Assembly: GCA_036674765.1 (NCBI GenBank)
Contig: JARVKI010000928.1
Span: 1 to 64,000, forward strand
Source: Seiridium cupressi
Lineage: Eukaryota; Ascomycota; Sordariomycetes; Amphisphaeriales; Sporocadaceae
Direction of reading: 5' to 3'
DNA: 64,000 nucleotides
This document shows, piece after piece, positions 46,950 to 58,426 of the stretch. Both the position numbers and the translations under genes were made by a program. Within the stretch, counting starts at the first letter, position 1; each line of letters opens with the position of its first letter. A model generated the notes under the pieces. The model made no database searches. It saw only the letters and a program-made list of their open reading frames with translations, and was not told where the DNA came from.

Positions 46950-47927
46950 TCAAAAGTGACTTCTCTCATATGGCGGCGAATATGGCGAATGGCTTCCCGG
47001 CGGACTTTGGTATCTTGCCGGATCCGAATCCGCTGGCAACTCTGCATGGAACCCGCCGTGGCCGTATTGTTGTGTTCCGGGAGTGAGCGACTCGGATGGA
47101 TGGGGTGTATACAGTTCGGCGGGCGCTACTTGCTGGGCACTGTCGGTCCCCAGTTCTGCGAGCAACGGCTGCCCCGCGCCCGACGTCTGTTGGATATCCT
47201 GCGGCTTGTAGAACATGCCCGCCGTTGCCGGCGACGTCCAGCCCGAAGTCGCAGACAGCGGAATCGCACTGTCGGGATGCGGACTTGGCTGCCCGAAGGT
47301 GCTGTTGTATTCGCCCGGCGGCGAGCCCGTCTGCGTATATCCGCCCTTGGGAACGGGCCGCCTCCGCCGGCTGTACAGCCATATAAAAACGCCAGCCAGC
47401 ACCAGCCCGATCGAGCCGATGGCTATACCGGCCCCTATGCCGACCTTGACTCCCGTCGACAGGCCTTCTGAGGTCGCTGTGCTCGTCGGACTGCTCGTGG
47501 AGCTCCTCGTCGTCGTGGCTGTGCCCGTGCTGCTCGTTGTGCCCGTATTCGTAGCCGTTGGCGTCGTCGTGCTGGTCGCTGCCGACGCCTGCGCTAAGAA
47601 GGCCGCCTCGCTGACGCTGATGGTGACGCCCGTCCCCTCGCAGTTGTTCTGCAGTGTGGCATATACGGTCTCCAGGTCGCTCGGGCTGTCCTTTGCGACG
47701 CACGACGCCGTATTATAGATGAAGTTCCCGCCGTTCTTGCAGAGACACTCGTTCATCTCCGTGCCCGTGTCGCCTGTGCACCCGCTCGAGTCCGCGGATG
47801 ATGTGAGGCAGGCCTGCGAGCCCGAGGGATAGGCGCTGAAGTCATTCTCGATGGCGTACGCTGTTGGCGGGGAGGTGGAGAGGAGGACGAGCAGGAGGGC
47901 TTGTAGGGGCGGTGGGAGGGTTCTCAT
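46950..47927 (-). CDS. Mucin-like single-pass membrane protein, CFEM-like cysteine pattern
   Basis: Single-exon gene, about 325 residues when started at MRTLPPPLQALLL (47927), which gives a proper signal peptide; an upstream Met would place 28 polar residues in front of it. The ectodomain has six cysteines over about 60 residues (QACLTS, SGCTGD, NECLCKNGG, ASCVAKD, NNCEGTG), resembling but not matching the eight-cysteine CFEM module. A Thr/Ser-rich stalk, a membrane helix (IGSIGLVLAGVFIWLY), an RRRRP stop-transfer cluster and a Pro/Gln/Tyr-rich tail of about 130 residues follow. It is probably a surface sensor or wall-linked protein. The plus strand opposite has long open frames caused by high GC. 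Confidence 0.82.
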   Translation of the reverse strand: MRTLPPPLQALLLVLLSTSPPTAYAIENDFSAYPSGSQACLTSSADSSGCTGDTGTEMNECLCKNGGNFIYNTASCVAKDSPSDLETVYATLQNNCEGTGVTISVSEAAFLAQASAATSTTTPTATNTGTTSSTGTATTTRSSTSSPTSTATSEGLSTGVKVGIGAGIAIGSIGLVLAGVFIWLYSRRRRPVPKGGYTQTGSPPGEYNSTFGQPSPHPDSAIPLSATSGWTSPATAGMFYKPQDIQQTSGAGQPLLAELGTDSAQQVAPAELYTPHPSESLTPGTQQYGHGGFHAELPADSDPARYQSPPGSHSPYSPPYERSHF

Positions 47928-49270
47928 TGTTGGTCGACGATGATGCAGATGGATGCGGAGTGGGTACGAAGCTGTTCTATGCAGGAACGATTTGCCCGTA
48001 CGACATATCATACATTGACTAGAACAATATAGAACAATAGGGGAGCAATGCTATTACTGATACGAGGAAATGGATACGAGATTGAGACAGCAATTGATAA
48101 AACGAGTGTGTATACCAAGTATGTTTTGTTTTTCCCCAGATCTTCCAAGTTCAAAGCCAAAAGCCCATCCAAGAGCTGAACTTTTAGTCCAGCCAGACTC
48201 GGCTGCAGAAACACTCGCCCACCTCTCTCCATGACGACCGGCGTGGGCGGGTAAAGTAAGCGATCCAGGCCCGCTGGCACCTAATCATTAGCTGCCACCA
48301 AGGCGCAGATTGGAGGGTTGGCGCCCACCAGCCGCTTGTTTTGTTTGGGCCAGAAGAAGGCCTTTTCAGGAGAAGAGATGGTAAAGTGGGCGGTGCCTTT
48401 CGAGCTGTGGACGCGTCCTATAGGTGTCCGGTTTCCGTGGTCCATACGAGTCTCACATAAAGTGCTGAGTGGTAGCCAAGGCGCAACGTGGATTTTCGGA
48501 CACGATGTAAGACAGCATCGCTGGGTGAGACACTAACGGGCGCTAGCGGGTCGCAGTGGTGCAGATTTCTATTCATGGACGCTCAACGATGATGTCTGAC
48601 AATAGGAGTTGACGATGAAGTTCTGGAGGATTTTGAGGTTGCCAGAGCCTCAGTTGCAAGATATCCACCAGTTGGGTTAGGATGTCTATTTCACAACAAC
48701 TTCGGACTCTTTTCCATCGAATTTTGAAGAGGGGCATTGTTCTACGCCTTCAGCAAACTTGTGGATCGTAAAATAACCTTAATCGAGATCGAGATCATGA
48801 CCGCCGAATTGGGCTTGTGATTCCGGGTGTTGAAAGCCCGGCAAGCATGTCCTCGACCATACATCATATAGCCACTTACCAAGGCTGAGAGAGTAAGGCT
48901 TGAGTCCAGATGCGAGTCGCCTACTAGCTTGGTGTCAATACTGTTGGTCCTCGGATAACTTCAAAAAGGAAGCTTGTGGGCGTAGCCTTAGCACTGCCTT
49001 TACGCAGGTGTTGGAAGGCATTCATGAAAACCTTTGAGCTCACTCGAGGTCTTTACTGGATGGTTTGTGAGCAAGAACAGGAACATAAATAGGCACATCA
49101 CGTCAATGTCTGAGTGCTCCCCAGCTATTCACACACACGTAACTCTCAAGGGCATGCACAGTAGCAACCTTATATGATGCTCCATAGTTTCCTATCATTT
49201 TTGGCCGGAATACAACTGTTGTCGTAAAGTCATCTCATCATAATATCTAAAAATCTGCACAACTTTCTCA
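47928..49270. other. Intergenic region
   Basis: Promoter of the membrane-protein gene at the left and 3' flank of the oxygenase at the right. No gene recognised in 1.3 kb. Confidence 0.4.
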
Positions 49271-50344
49271 CTAAGCAGTCTGGACCAAACCTCCCTTCAT
49301 TTCTTCTAGCTTATTCGCTGCCTTCTTCGCTTCTAGGGCTGCAAAGTTTCGCTTCATGGCAGCTTGAGTAAACTGTGAGCCAGTAATCATGGGGTACTTC
49401 TTCATAGGACCCTGGATCTGGCAATCGGTGTTTGGCTGGTTGAAGTATGCCAAGCTGTATCTCGGGCCGTAGTAGTCGACTGCTGGGTCAGTGGGGGTCT
49501 TGACGCGGTGGAAAGTCGACTTGAATCGGTCGTCGCTCCATGACATGAGTAGGTCACCGCTTCGAGTGTGTTAGTTTTCAAGCACTTCACCTATTAGAGC
49601 AACGAAGACTCACATATTGCATACAATCTCACCGGCAGTAGGCTCGACCTTGGTCCAGGTATCGCCCAGGCCAAACGCTGTGAAGGCTTCTCTTCCTGGG
49701 CAGATCTCCAGTCCGCTCTGGCCGGGCCTCTGGAACAACAAAGTCAGGAAATCCCAATCCGCGTGTGCTCCAGCACGACAGTATCCCTTGGGCGTTGGCA
49801 CCGCCGGGTCAACGGCAAAATAATGCAGCGCCCTGAGGACTGTCTGGATGTTCGGTTTGGAGATGTCGTGCACTTTGATAAAATAGTCATCCGGGAAACC
49901 CAAGCCCCTTGCGAAGCATACCATGAGCTTCTCCGACAGCTTCTGCACCTTGCGCATGAAACCCAGGCTCTGGTCCTTGAAGCCTGGGATTGTCTCCTCT
50001 GGCAGCCACATGCCGTCCATCAGCTCGCCGAACTGCATCTGGTACGACTCCTTCTGGTCAGCCACGCCGGTGCTTGGGCGAATCTGGGCGCCCTTCTCCC
50101 AGCCTGTGTTCCGGTGGGAGAAGGGGACTGTGGCTTTCACTTCATCTGGCAGGGAGAAGAAGCGCTCGGCGGCCTCAAACTGTGCCTCGATCTCCTCGGC
50201 TGAGATACCGTGGTCCACGATTGCGAAGAAGCCGTCAGTTTCCGAGGCTTGGACGAGCTGAGTCGTGATCTCCTCGATTCGCTGTTCAAAGTCATGGAGG
50301 GATATCTTGGGAATACCGCGGTTTGAATACTTGGTTTCCGCCAT
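49271..50344 (-). CDS. 2-oxoglutarate/Fe(II)-dependent oxygenase, isopenicillin-N-synthase-like
   Basis: Exons 50344-49614 and 49559-49271; intron 49560-49613 has GTGAGT and aactaac. The product is about 339 residues. The N-terminal DIOX_N part has the typical ETDGFFAIVDHGIS. The jelly-roll core has HAD (H194 and D196), a distal His in STFHRVKTP and the 2-oxoglutarate Arg in RYSLAYF. The intron join restores CN-IGDLLMSWSDDR, the family motif. Such enzymes hydroxylate, desaturate or cyclise small molecules in the cytosol, often in secondary metabolism; flavonol synthase and gibberellin oxidases share the fold. No biosynthetic core gene lies nearby, so no pathway can be assigned. Confidence 0.92.
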
Positions 50345-51816
50345 TGTGAGAAATCAACTGGAAATGTTCAAGGGTCAAGGTGTTGCAACGGCTCGATGAC
50401 TATAGTAAGGCGCTCGTCGAACAATGATATCGTAGAATTGATTTGCTTCACTTACACTTGTAAGAATGGAAATCGGAGGCCAGTCTGTAAGATATATTCG
50501 AGTGGTACAAGCCCAGCGTCCACGTACAAGATTGGTTCGGCCGAAGCTCTTACTATCAATCGAGGGCTCGCTTTTTGATCGCCTTCGGGAGTCACCATCC
50601 AGTGTCGAACTGGTTGATTGATACAAGATTGCCCGGCTCTGCTCGGCCTGCTCCGCAGGTGGGGAAGGATCTATCTTTTGGCACGAACACGCCGAATCTT
50701 ATCAGTGGCGGAGGCGACCGCCTGGCCTGCCGGGTAGTTTTTTCTCTCTCTCATGTGGGTGAGATCATCCTTCAGTCTTGTCAGTGGCCTGTTGCCTATA
50801 GGTCTAGGTATGTTGGAAGAGATGATGCGCATATCGATCGAATATCGGTAGATCATGCCCGATCAATTCCCATGTCGTTCGCGCAGCGGCAACACTGCCC
50901 GATATGATTGCACAATAGAGTTTGGAGAGAGCTTTGCTTTTGTAGTGCTCGGTTAGAAGGACCGCAGCAGTCAGCAGTATCTTCAAATGCCTAACTAGTC
51001 TGTGCAAGGTGCGATTAGATTGGAGACGGTAAGCCACACGAAAATATCCCTTAGAGCCTGTCTAACTCTAATACATGTGCTCGAATACAGCTTGAGTTGA
51101 GTTCTGGATGATCGCGCTGCCAAGAGTTCTTGATGCTCAATGGCTCAGGCAGCTCTATGTGCCAAACTGATTGGGTACACGGATCGGTAGTGGGCTCAGC
51201 TATAGAACAGCTATAGTACTTGCTGTCTACATTGTACCGTGGGAGAGAGGAGGGACAAGGGACCGGGCGACAAACGGTAGCCATTTCCCGTGAAAGCTAC
51301 TGCGCACCCAGCGTCGCATCGTACAGCAAGAGTTCTTATCCGAAACTGAAAGGGCAACACTAACACAGTCAAAAGAAATTCACCTGTCCCCAGCATCACA
51401 GAGCTGAAGCAATGTCTTACCATGTACAATGCCGTACCATTTCAGGCTGTTTGGGACCTCCCGACACCACTCCGTTGATTAGCGTTTTTCGGCGAGCCAA
51501 TCAAAAGGCAGGATACTCGATTTTGGCGTTTGTGATTTCGACATGACGCTGCAACGACCCCAGAAGCAACTGCACGGGCCACGCACAACAACGCGATACA
51601 GTCGGTCCCTTGAGAAGGCGCGTTCTCTGCGCCCGGAGCTACAGTACTGCTACACCTCCGCGCACCTCGACTTTGCACTTCAGCATTGTCACAGATTTCC
51701 ACCCACACACCGACACGTCTGATCCCATCTCAATTTCTCCCAAATCTCTTGCTTGAGATTGTAGCTTCGTGTCAACAGAGTGAGCTGATACTACACAATC
51801 CAATTCCATCCCGGGA
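50345..51816. other. Divergent promoter region
   Basis: 1.5 kb between the oxygenase (minus) and the AT-hook gene (plus). No gene recognised. Overlapping frames of 60-110 codons on both strands have no supporting features. Confidence 0.4.
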
Positions 51817-52543
51817 ATGGCCCCTTCACGCACGCGCGGCCGCCCGGCGGACCGCGAACCGCGCACTGCGGCTAAGAAGGACGAGCCCATCACCGCAGCT
51901 GAATCTGGCGTCGATGGCGAGAAGCCCAAGAGAGGTCGTGGCAGGCCCCCAAAGAACGGTGTGAAGAAGGCCCCCTACGTTCCGTCCGGCAAGCCTCGAG
52001 GACGCCCGCCCAAGGATCCCTCGGAGAGGAAGACACCCATGCCCAAGGCCAAGCCTGCCAGCACTGGCACTGGTCGTCGCGGCCGACCCCGGAAGTCTGA
52101 GACAGCAGCCACACCCAACAAAGCGGCGACACCAAAGGCCACTGGCAGTGCCAAGTCCCGAGCTGGCAGGAAACGCAAGAGCGATGCGGTTGAGGAGGAC
52201 GTCGAGGACAGCGGCGCTGAGGAGATCCTAGACGGTGCCGAGGATGCTGCTCCGGAAGACGAAGGTAAGCAATGAAATGGTGCAATGCGTCCAGTCGCGC
52301 GCCCGTGCGTCCGCCGCGCGCGACGCGTCACCCCAACGTGACCGCTCACATCACCCTTAGATGGTGAGGTTGATATGGGAGCCGAAGCTGATGTTGAGGC
52401 TGGTGCTGCTTTAGATGGTGAAGTGGTTCCCGCTGCAGATGACGATGAGGATGTGGAGGATGAAGATGCAGCTGCCGAGGTAATGTCCATGCTTCCCACC
52501 TGCTTTGACGTGCTCTAACCGAGGTCCTCTACAGGACGATTAG
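51817..52543 (+). CDS. AT-hook DNA-binding protein (HMGA-like)
   Basis: Exons 51817-52264, 52361-52479 and 52535-52543; about 191 residues. Four AT-hook cores (RGRP) occur at about residues 7, 41, 61 and 88, each flanked by basic and proline residues, as in KRGRGRPPK and KPRGRPPK. The middle is Lys/Ala/Thr-rich (GRKRKSDAVEED) and the C-terminal third is very acidic. This is the HMGA pattern: hooks bind the minor groove of AT-rich DNA and the acidic tail contacts partners. The last exon holds only Asp-Asp-stop. If the second intron is kept, the frame runs 12 more codons (VMSMLP..) to a TAA, so two C termini are possible. Confidence 0.88.
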
Positions 52544-53700
52544 GGTGTTACCTCGCCGGGATACCTGTCAGGTCTATTCGTGAATGCTTTTAGAAGGATC
52601 AGTGGCGCCAACAGGGTACCATGACAGCCTTGTCTGATAATTCTCGACGATGCGTTTTTATGCATACAGTGCCTATGTCATCAAAAGCACGGGAGGTGTG
52701 TAAATGGAAACTTGTCAGGTCCGCTCAGTTGTCGGAGTTTCTATCTGTGGAAGGAGTTTGACCAAGACATGGTGTTGGGTTCGAGTGTGTGTATTAGGTC
52801 TCTCATGAATCTTTATAGGTACCTCGCTTTTCATGCTAGGTGTATGTATATCTGGACTGTTTCCCGTTCTGAAGTCTTCGCAATGCTTCGTGGTGTCAAT
52901 CGATTCTACCTCTTCGTCCCGGCAGCTTAATGGAAGTGGCATTGCTAATTATAAGAAACCCTGCATGATGTCGATTTGTCTGAATAAACTAGTATCATGC
53001 CCACCAGTCTGAGAGTTCACACTGACAGGTTCGAGTTTGAGTTGGAAGAGGCAAATGCTAAAACTCTACCAAGTCTAAGAACAGTTTGCCGGCGCTCATT
53101 CTTAGCACTCCTGTTATATATGCCTGCTTGAAAACCGCGAGTAAGGCCACGGAGTTTCTATACTCCAACTTCAAACAATGGAAGCGCAGTCTCAAGGCAA
53201 TGGTATTGTGGAAATTGGCGGAAGACATAGAACCAGGAAATGTATGCCAGACTACAAGCAGCCTATCGACGGAAGTTGAAGCATTTACCTTGGACACAAG
53301 GCGCATCAATTCTGGCGCTAGGCTTTTCCGAGTGCAACCAAGATGAGAGAGCCGTTCGATGCCTTCCTCCAAGATCATTGAATTGAATTTCCTTGCTACC
53401 TCGCTCATGTAGGCCGAGCTTTTCCTCGAATTTTTCACCTCTACCGAGACGGCATATCAATACCGTCCAAGTTCATGGCTCGCAAAATGTATTTAGAAGA
53501 TGATGCGATACACCAGATCGAGATTTTGGAAGCTGGCAACGGACGGCGGCATTACAGGGTGGCCATAATCAAAATACTGTCATGATTGCAAGCATATATT
53601 GACAGATTGGCATCAGGATATGTCATAAGACTTATATGAAGTGCCAGCATCGCGGAGTCTTTGCCGGATATCGTCTGTGCTCTATGGATTGACCCTCCGT
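52544..53700. other. Intergenic region
   Basis: Contains the 3' flanks of the AT-hook and helicase genes. A 126-codon minus frame (53058-53438) and an 86-codon plus frame overlap each other and neither resembles a known protein. Confidence 0.4.
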
Positions 53701-56700
53701 TTATGCATCCAGACCGTCTAATTCTATGAGCTTTGTGACCATCCTGATAACTTCACTCTCCTGTACGTCCGCCTGTGGGTTGTTAACCTTCATGGCAATG
53801 ACGTTGTCAACCATGCCTCTGAGTCTGGAGACCAAGACTCCAATACGTGCCCACCCGCGCAAACTGTCTCGGACATTAGTGTTACAATCAAGAATATGAG
53901 CAGAGCAAAAGACTCACCGTAGCCACCCATCCACGACAAGGCCTCTCCCGAGAGTATCCAATTCGATAGCCCCAGAGAACAAGAGCAACGTGAAAGCGTT
54001 GAAGGCTGAAAAACACCCGTCAGCAATGTTATTCATTGCACAGGTCACGTAGGAGGACTTACGAGTTAGATCTCGTACGAAAATCTTGCTTGTCGCCATC
54101 ATCGTAAAGTAAGAAACAAAGGTCGCGTTGCCAGAAAATCCCTGGCTATCGAACAACATACTGCTCGGGTGTATGAACACTCTTCCATTCTCTTGCGTGA
54201 AGTACTTGATGGTCTTTGCCTCGGGATCAAGCTCCACTGCACCCGTCACCGACGCGGCGAATTTCTTGTCTGGGAATTGGATACGTGCAATCTGAGGTGC
54301 GAAGGCCGAGGCAGTTAGGGCTCGCACGATCGACGTAGATGCGGTGCTCTGGCTCGAGCGGCGTGCATCGTTGACGACGGAAGGAGATACGACGCCGATC
54401 TCTGCCAATGCTGAGTAGTATTGGGTTCGTGTGGTAGCAATGTCTGAAAGGGTATTGTACGAAAGGAAGTTGTCATCACAGTAGTTGCGCACTTGCCGCT
54501 GTGGGACCCTGTCCTCCATCATAGAAATCCACTGCTGAACGGCGCGGAGGTCTGTCAGTAGGTCACCGTCTCCGTTTGAAAATCTCTTGCGCGCGTCCCT
54601 GGCCGCATCTCTCCTGTCTGGCGGGGATAGGAAAGGACTTTTGGTGCTGAGGATCGCGGCAATAATGATTGACTCTTCCAGACAGCCGAAGATGGCACCG
54701 TAGACCATGAGCTTTCCGCACCGCAGGTCAGCCGGGATCATCGCCAGCTGTTGTCCCAGCGCAGTCAACTCATCTCCGTCGAGAGCACCCATCCTCTGCA
54801 ATAGCTTCATGGCTCCTTCCACGGCAGTGGACTCCGGAGGCGTCGGAGTTCTTCCTAGGAAGCCGGCCACATCACGGGTACCCATCGCGCGAACCGACAG
54901 ACAGAGCTGCTCCAGTGGTACACGGCGGATCTCGGGGTCAGGACGCTCCGCCATCTGATCCTCGAGGTTCCGTGTGTAGAGCTTGTAGCAGTTACCGGCC
55001 TGGACTCTACCAGCACGTCCTCTGCGCTGCTTACATGCAGCACGCGAAGCAAATGTCTCCTCGAGCTTGCGCATGTTGGTCTGAGGGTCGAAGCTGGTCT
55101 CCTTGACTTTGCCTGTATCAATAACAGCCACGATGTCATCGATGGTGATAGATGTCTCTGCTACATTAGTTGCGACTACGACTTTACGTTTACCGGGGGG
55201 CGCTTTCGCAAAAACTCTCTTTTGATCCCGTGTATCCAAAGATGCATGTAAGGGTAGCACGTGGAGGGACGACACGGTCTGAAGCTCCTTGACTGTTCGA
55301 CTGATTTCTGCAACACCAGGTAAGAATATGAGGATTCCTCCTTTCTTTTCGCTCTGGTACAGTTGGCCATCGATGGCTTTCGTGGTCTCCACTAGTAGAG
55401 GGTAATTGATCCTGGATCCAAGTTTCTGGATGATTTTGTTGATAGGATCTTGAGCTGAAGGCTTGGTGTCATCCTCATGGTCATCGTAATATCGGTCTCT
55501 GCTGACTGTGAAATTAGTCATGCGGATGATGTCGTCTAGGTAGTAGTCCTCAACGGGATAAGTCCTGCCTGCAATCTCTACCAGGCCAACTTGGAGTCCC
55601 TCGGATGTGAAGTAGTTTTTGAATGTTGCAGCATCCAGAGTTGCACTCATCAAAACCAGCTTCAAGTCCTTTCTCCGCCCAAGCACATCGCGAATGATAC
55701 TCAGCAGGAAATCCGTGTCTAAGCTGCGCTCGTGAACCTCGTCAATGACGACATGGCTGACATCAGCTAGCGACGCTACAACATCTTCGGTACGGCCACC
55801 AGATGTTTGCAACCGCCGGAGAAGGACACCAGTGGTCACAAAGGTTATCTTCGTCTGCTTGCTGACTTTGTTCTCTCCTCGGATGGAATATCCAACCTCA
55901 CTACCAACCTGAATGCAGCGCTCTTCGCTAACCCGGTCGGCTAGACCAAGCGCCGAGATACGACGAGGCTGTGTGCATATGATATTCGCGGCTCTACCGA
56001 ACCCTTTGCTGTAGAGATCGTCCAGGATAAACTGGACTGACTGTGTCGATTTTCCACTGCCTGTTTCTCCAGCGATAATGGTCACCTGATTCTGCGAGAC
56101 AGTTTGTACTACCTTATCCCTAACTTGCCATGCTGGCAATTTTTGGCGCTGTGCTATCATCTGCTTCAAAGATGACTCGTCTTGTCTTGCTTGCCATTCT
56201 TCTCTGTTGCGAGAATCGACAATCCACTTCAGGGGAGGCGGATGTCTGTTCGACTTCTTCATCTTCCCAATAACGTTGCGGACCTCTGACGCTGTAGATG
56301 TGACGCCTGAGATATCCCGGAGTTTTCCAGGTCGCTGAATGAGATCGTTGACGTTTTGTTGGACCCAATCTACCAAAAAGTAAATCTTCATGGGCTCTCC
56401 TCCTAATGACTCTTTCATATAGGCGAGCGTCTTCTTGACGACGCTCAATTTGATGTATGAAGGTAGATCGGACACCATCGAGACAATGACATCTGTTGGA
56501 TATTCCGGAGACCTGAGGAATTGTACAAAGGTTTCGACGTCCTTCTTAGGACCGTTTGTAACAGAGTCTATGCGAATTTGGCAGATAGTATCAGAAATTC
56601 GCTTGTAATGTTCACCGTAGACAGATTCCAAGCTTTCCATTTCGTCGTTCCAGCACTCTTCAGGTGTGCCCAGTATCAGTGGCTCTTCTGCAGCGTCGAC

Positions 56701-58012
56701 TGCTGTTGTACCATCACCGCTGGCGAGGAGGATTTGTTGTAGGGCGACCGCAGTCTGTCCCTCATCGCCTCCCTTTTCATCATAGACCTTTCTGCAAAGT
56801 TCGACGGAATAACCTGATTGCGAAAGGCGCTTGATTGCAGCTTCCCTCTTGAGGTCTGATGTTGCAGCGACCGACACACCGGCGCTGTACGTTTCGGGCA
56901 GCGCCCACTTTGGCAGATCGTCCTCAGGAACGTGAATCAAGAGCCATTCCAGGGATTCCTCTCGGTCTTTACAGTCCTCGACTGCCTCCTCGACATGACT
57001 TCTCCTAAACCCTGCATTTGTGAATTCCTTGATGATGGCATCTTTTTGAGACGCGGACATCTTGACACCATGCGGGTTCCATACGACCTCTCGCCGGAGA
57101 AGGTCTTCGAGCTGAGAGCGTGTCTTCCTTCCCATCTCGATTTTCGGCACTGTAGTCCAGCCCTTCATCGGGTTCGATCCACCTCCTCCAGAGCTAGCTG
57201 CCGCGTTACTTCGCAAGATCAAGCCAGCCGCACCGGGCATGTTCTTGGCTTTCTCTTTAATAGCTTCTTGCTCTTTGCGCTTCTTCTCGGCTGCAACTTT
57301 TGCATCCTCACGCTCTTTCATTGTTACAAAGGGTTCAGCGGCATACATCCACCCAAAACCATTCTTGACATCTTCCTTTTTCAAAGCCTCAAACTCCTTC
57401 CAGAGCGCTTTGTAGTCAGGAGGCAGGGTGGTGTGTATGTTCTTCATACTAGAAACTCTGAACAGAGCGTAGGTCGCCGCTGCATGCCTTGCTTCCAAAG
57501 CTGTGGGCTTAGTGACCAGGTGTTTATGAGTGGCAGGTATTTTGAAAGAAGGCAGTGTCTGCATCTCCTGCGTCTTCGGATGCTTGGCACTCAGTGTTAC
57601 AAAGCATGAGTAACCCTCGGCGTTTTTGTGCATCTGTATTTTATTAACTAGGTACTTCCCACTGCATCCAAGATCCGCTCACGTTGTCATAGCTGGGCTT
57701 CTCCCACTTCTGTCTCTGGCAATGTTCAGACAGTAGATTTACTGGCAGCTTACCTGTCCAGCTAGCTCCACCAACGATTTGTTTTACGGTTGGCTTGGGA
57801 GGACCTGGCGGCTCGGTCTCGGCATTTCCTGCTTTGCCTGGGGGGCCTCCATTTTGGTTCCTCTTGGGCTTCGGATCCTTGGTGGAGTTTGTGAAAACGA
57901 TGAAGTCGTCCTCCTTCGGTGGCGCATTCTGCTTGGGCGGCTTCTTAGACGTGCCCCCCGCAGCGGCGGCAGGTGTCGAGGTAGAAGCCTTCTCCTTCCC
58001 CTTCTTGACCAT
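53701..58012 (-). CDS. DHX57-type DEAH/RHA helicase (DEVH box)
   Basis: Exons 58012-57683, 57633-54063, 54005-53918 and 53863-53701; about 1383 residues, close to human DHX57 (1386) and yeast YLR419W. The N-terminal part is Lys/Pro-rich with KQIVGGASWTGKLPV. A UBA-like helical segment follows near 315-350, then an RWD domain with ECWNDEMESLESVYGEHY. The helicase core has motif I GETGSGKST (about 632), motif II DEVH (about 741) instead of DEAH, motif III SATLDA and motif VI QRRGRAGR. Ratchet, HA2 and OB-like regions follow, and the last exons give RGWARIGVLVSRLRGMV and the end ELDGLDA. It should be an ATP-driven RNA helicase; DHX57-class proteins are linked to ribosomes and translation. The 57-base third intron has no stop, so unspliced reading would insert 19 residues. 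Confidence 0.95.
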
Positions 58013-58426
58013 GATCACCAATTATCGGTTGCTTCTAAATGACACCTCTGGTACTTGGGGCATGATACCAGCTACAGGCGAGACAGCAACAAAGAAAGTC
58101 AGCTGCGAGGTCGAGGTGCGATCGATGAGATCGTAAAAATCCCTTAAGTCGCAAATTCCCCACACCGGCTAAGACAGTGTCAAATGATGAGTGCCACACG
58201 CCGTGACAGGCTGGTTACAGTGCAGCTTCAGTGATCGATTTACGACGCCACTGCGACTCCCTCACAGTGCCTGATGCATCAGCACCCGCCACGCCGACTC
58301 CTGGTGATGCACCTGCCCAAGTCATGAAAAGTGACCACATCTTCCACCTTTAAGATTCGAGCAACAACTGCTCTGATTCTCCTATATACTACTTTTCAGT
58401 CAATCCATCTCTTCATCACCGGATAC
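58013..58426. promoter_or_regulatory. Bidirectional promoter between the helicase and aprataxin genes
   Basis: 414 bases separate the two divergent start codons, with no room for separate large promoters. It includes a TGATGCATCAGCA near-palindrome at about 58271-58283. Confidence 0.55.

Noticed and set aside
46776..47703. Plus-strand frame of 231 codons and a minus frame of 245 codons opposite or beside the mucin-like gene
   Set aside because: Both are shadows of the minus-strand gene, which has a signal peptide, cysteine pattern and membrane helix.
53058..53438. 126-codon minus frame downstream of the AT-hook gene
   Set aside because: No recognisable domain and an overlapping plus frame; probably chance in 3' flanking DNA.
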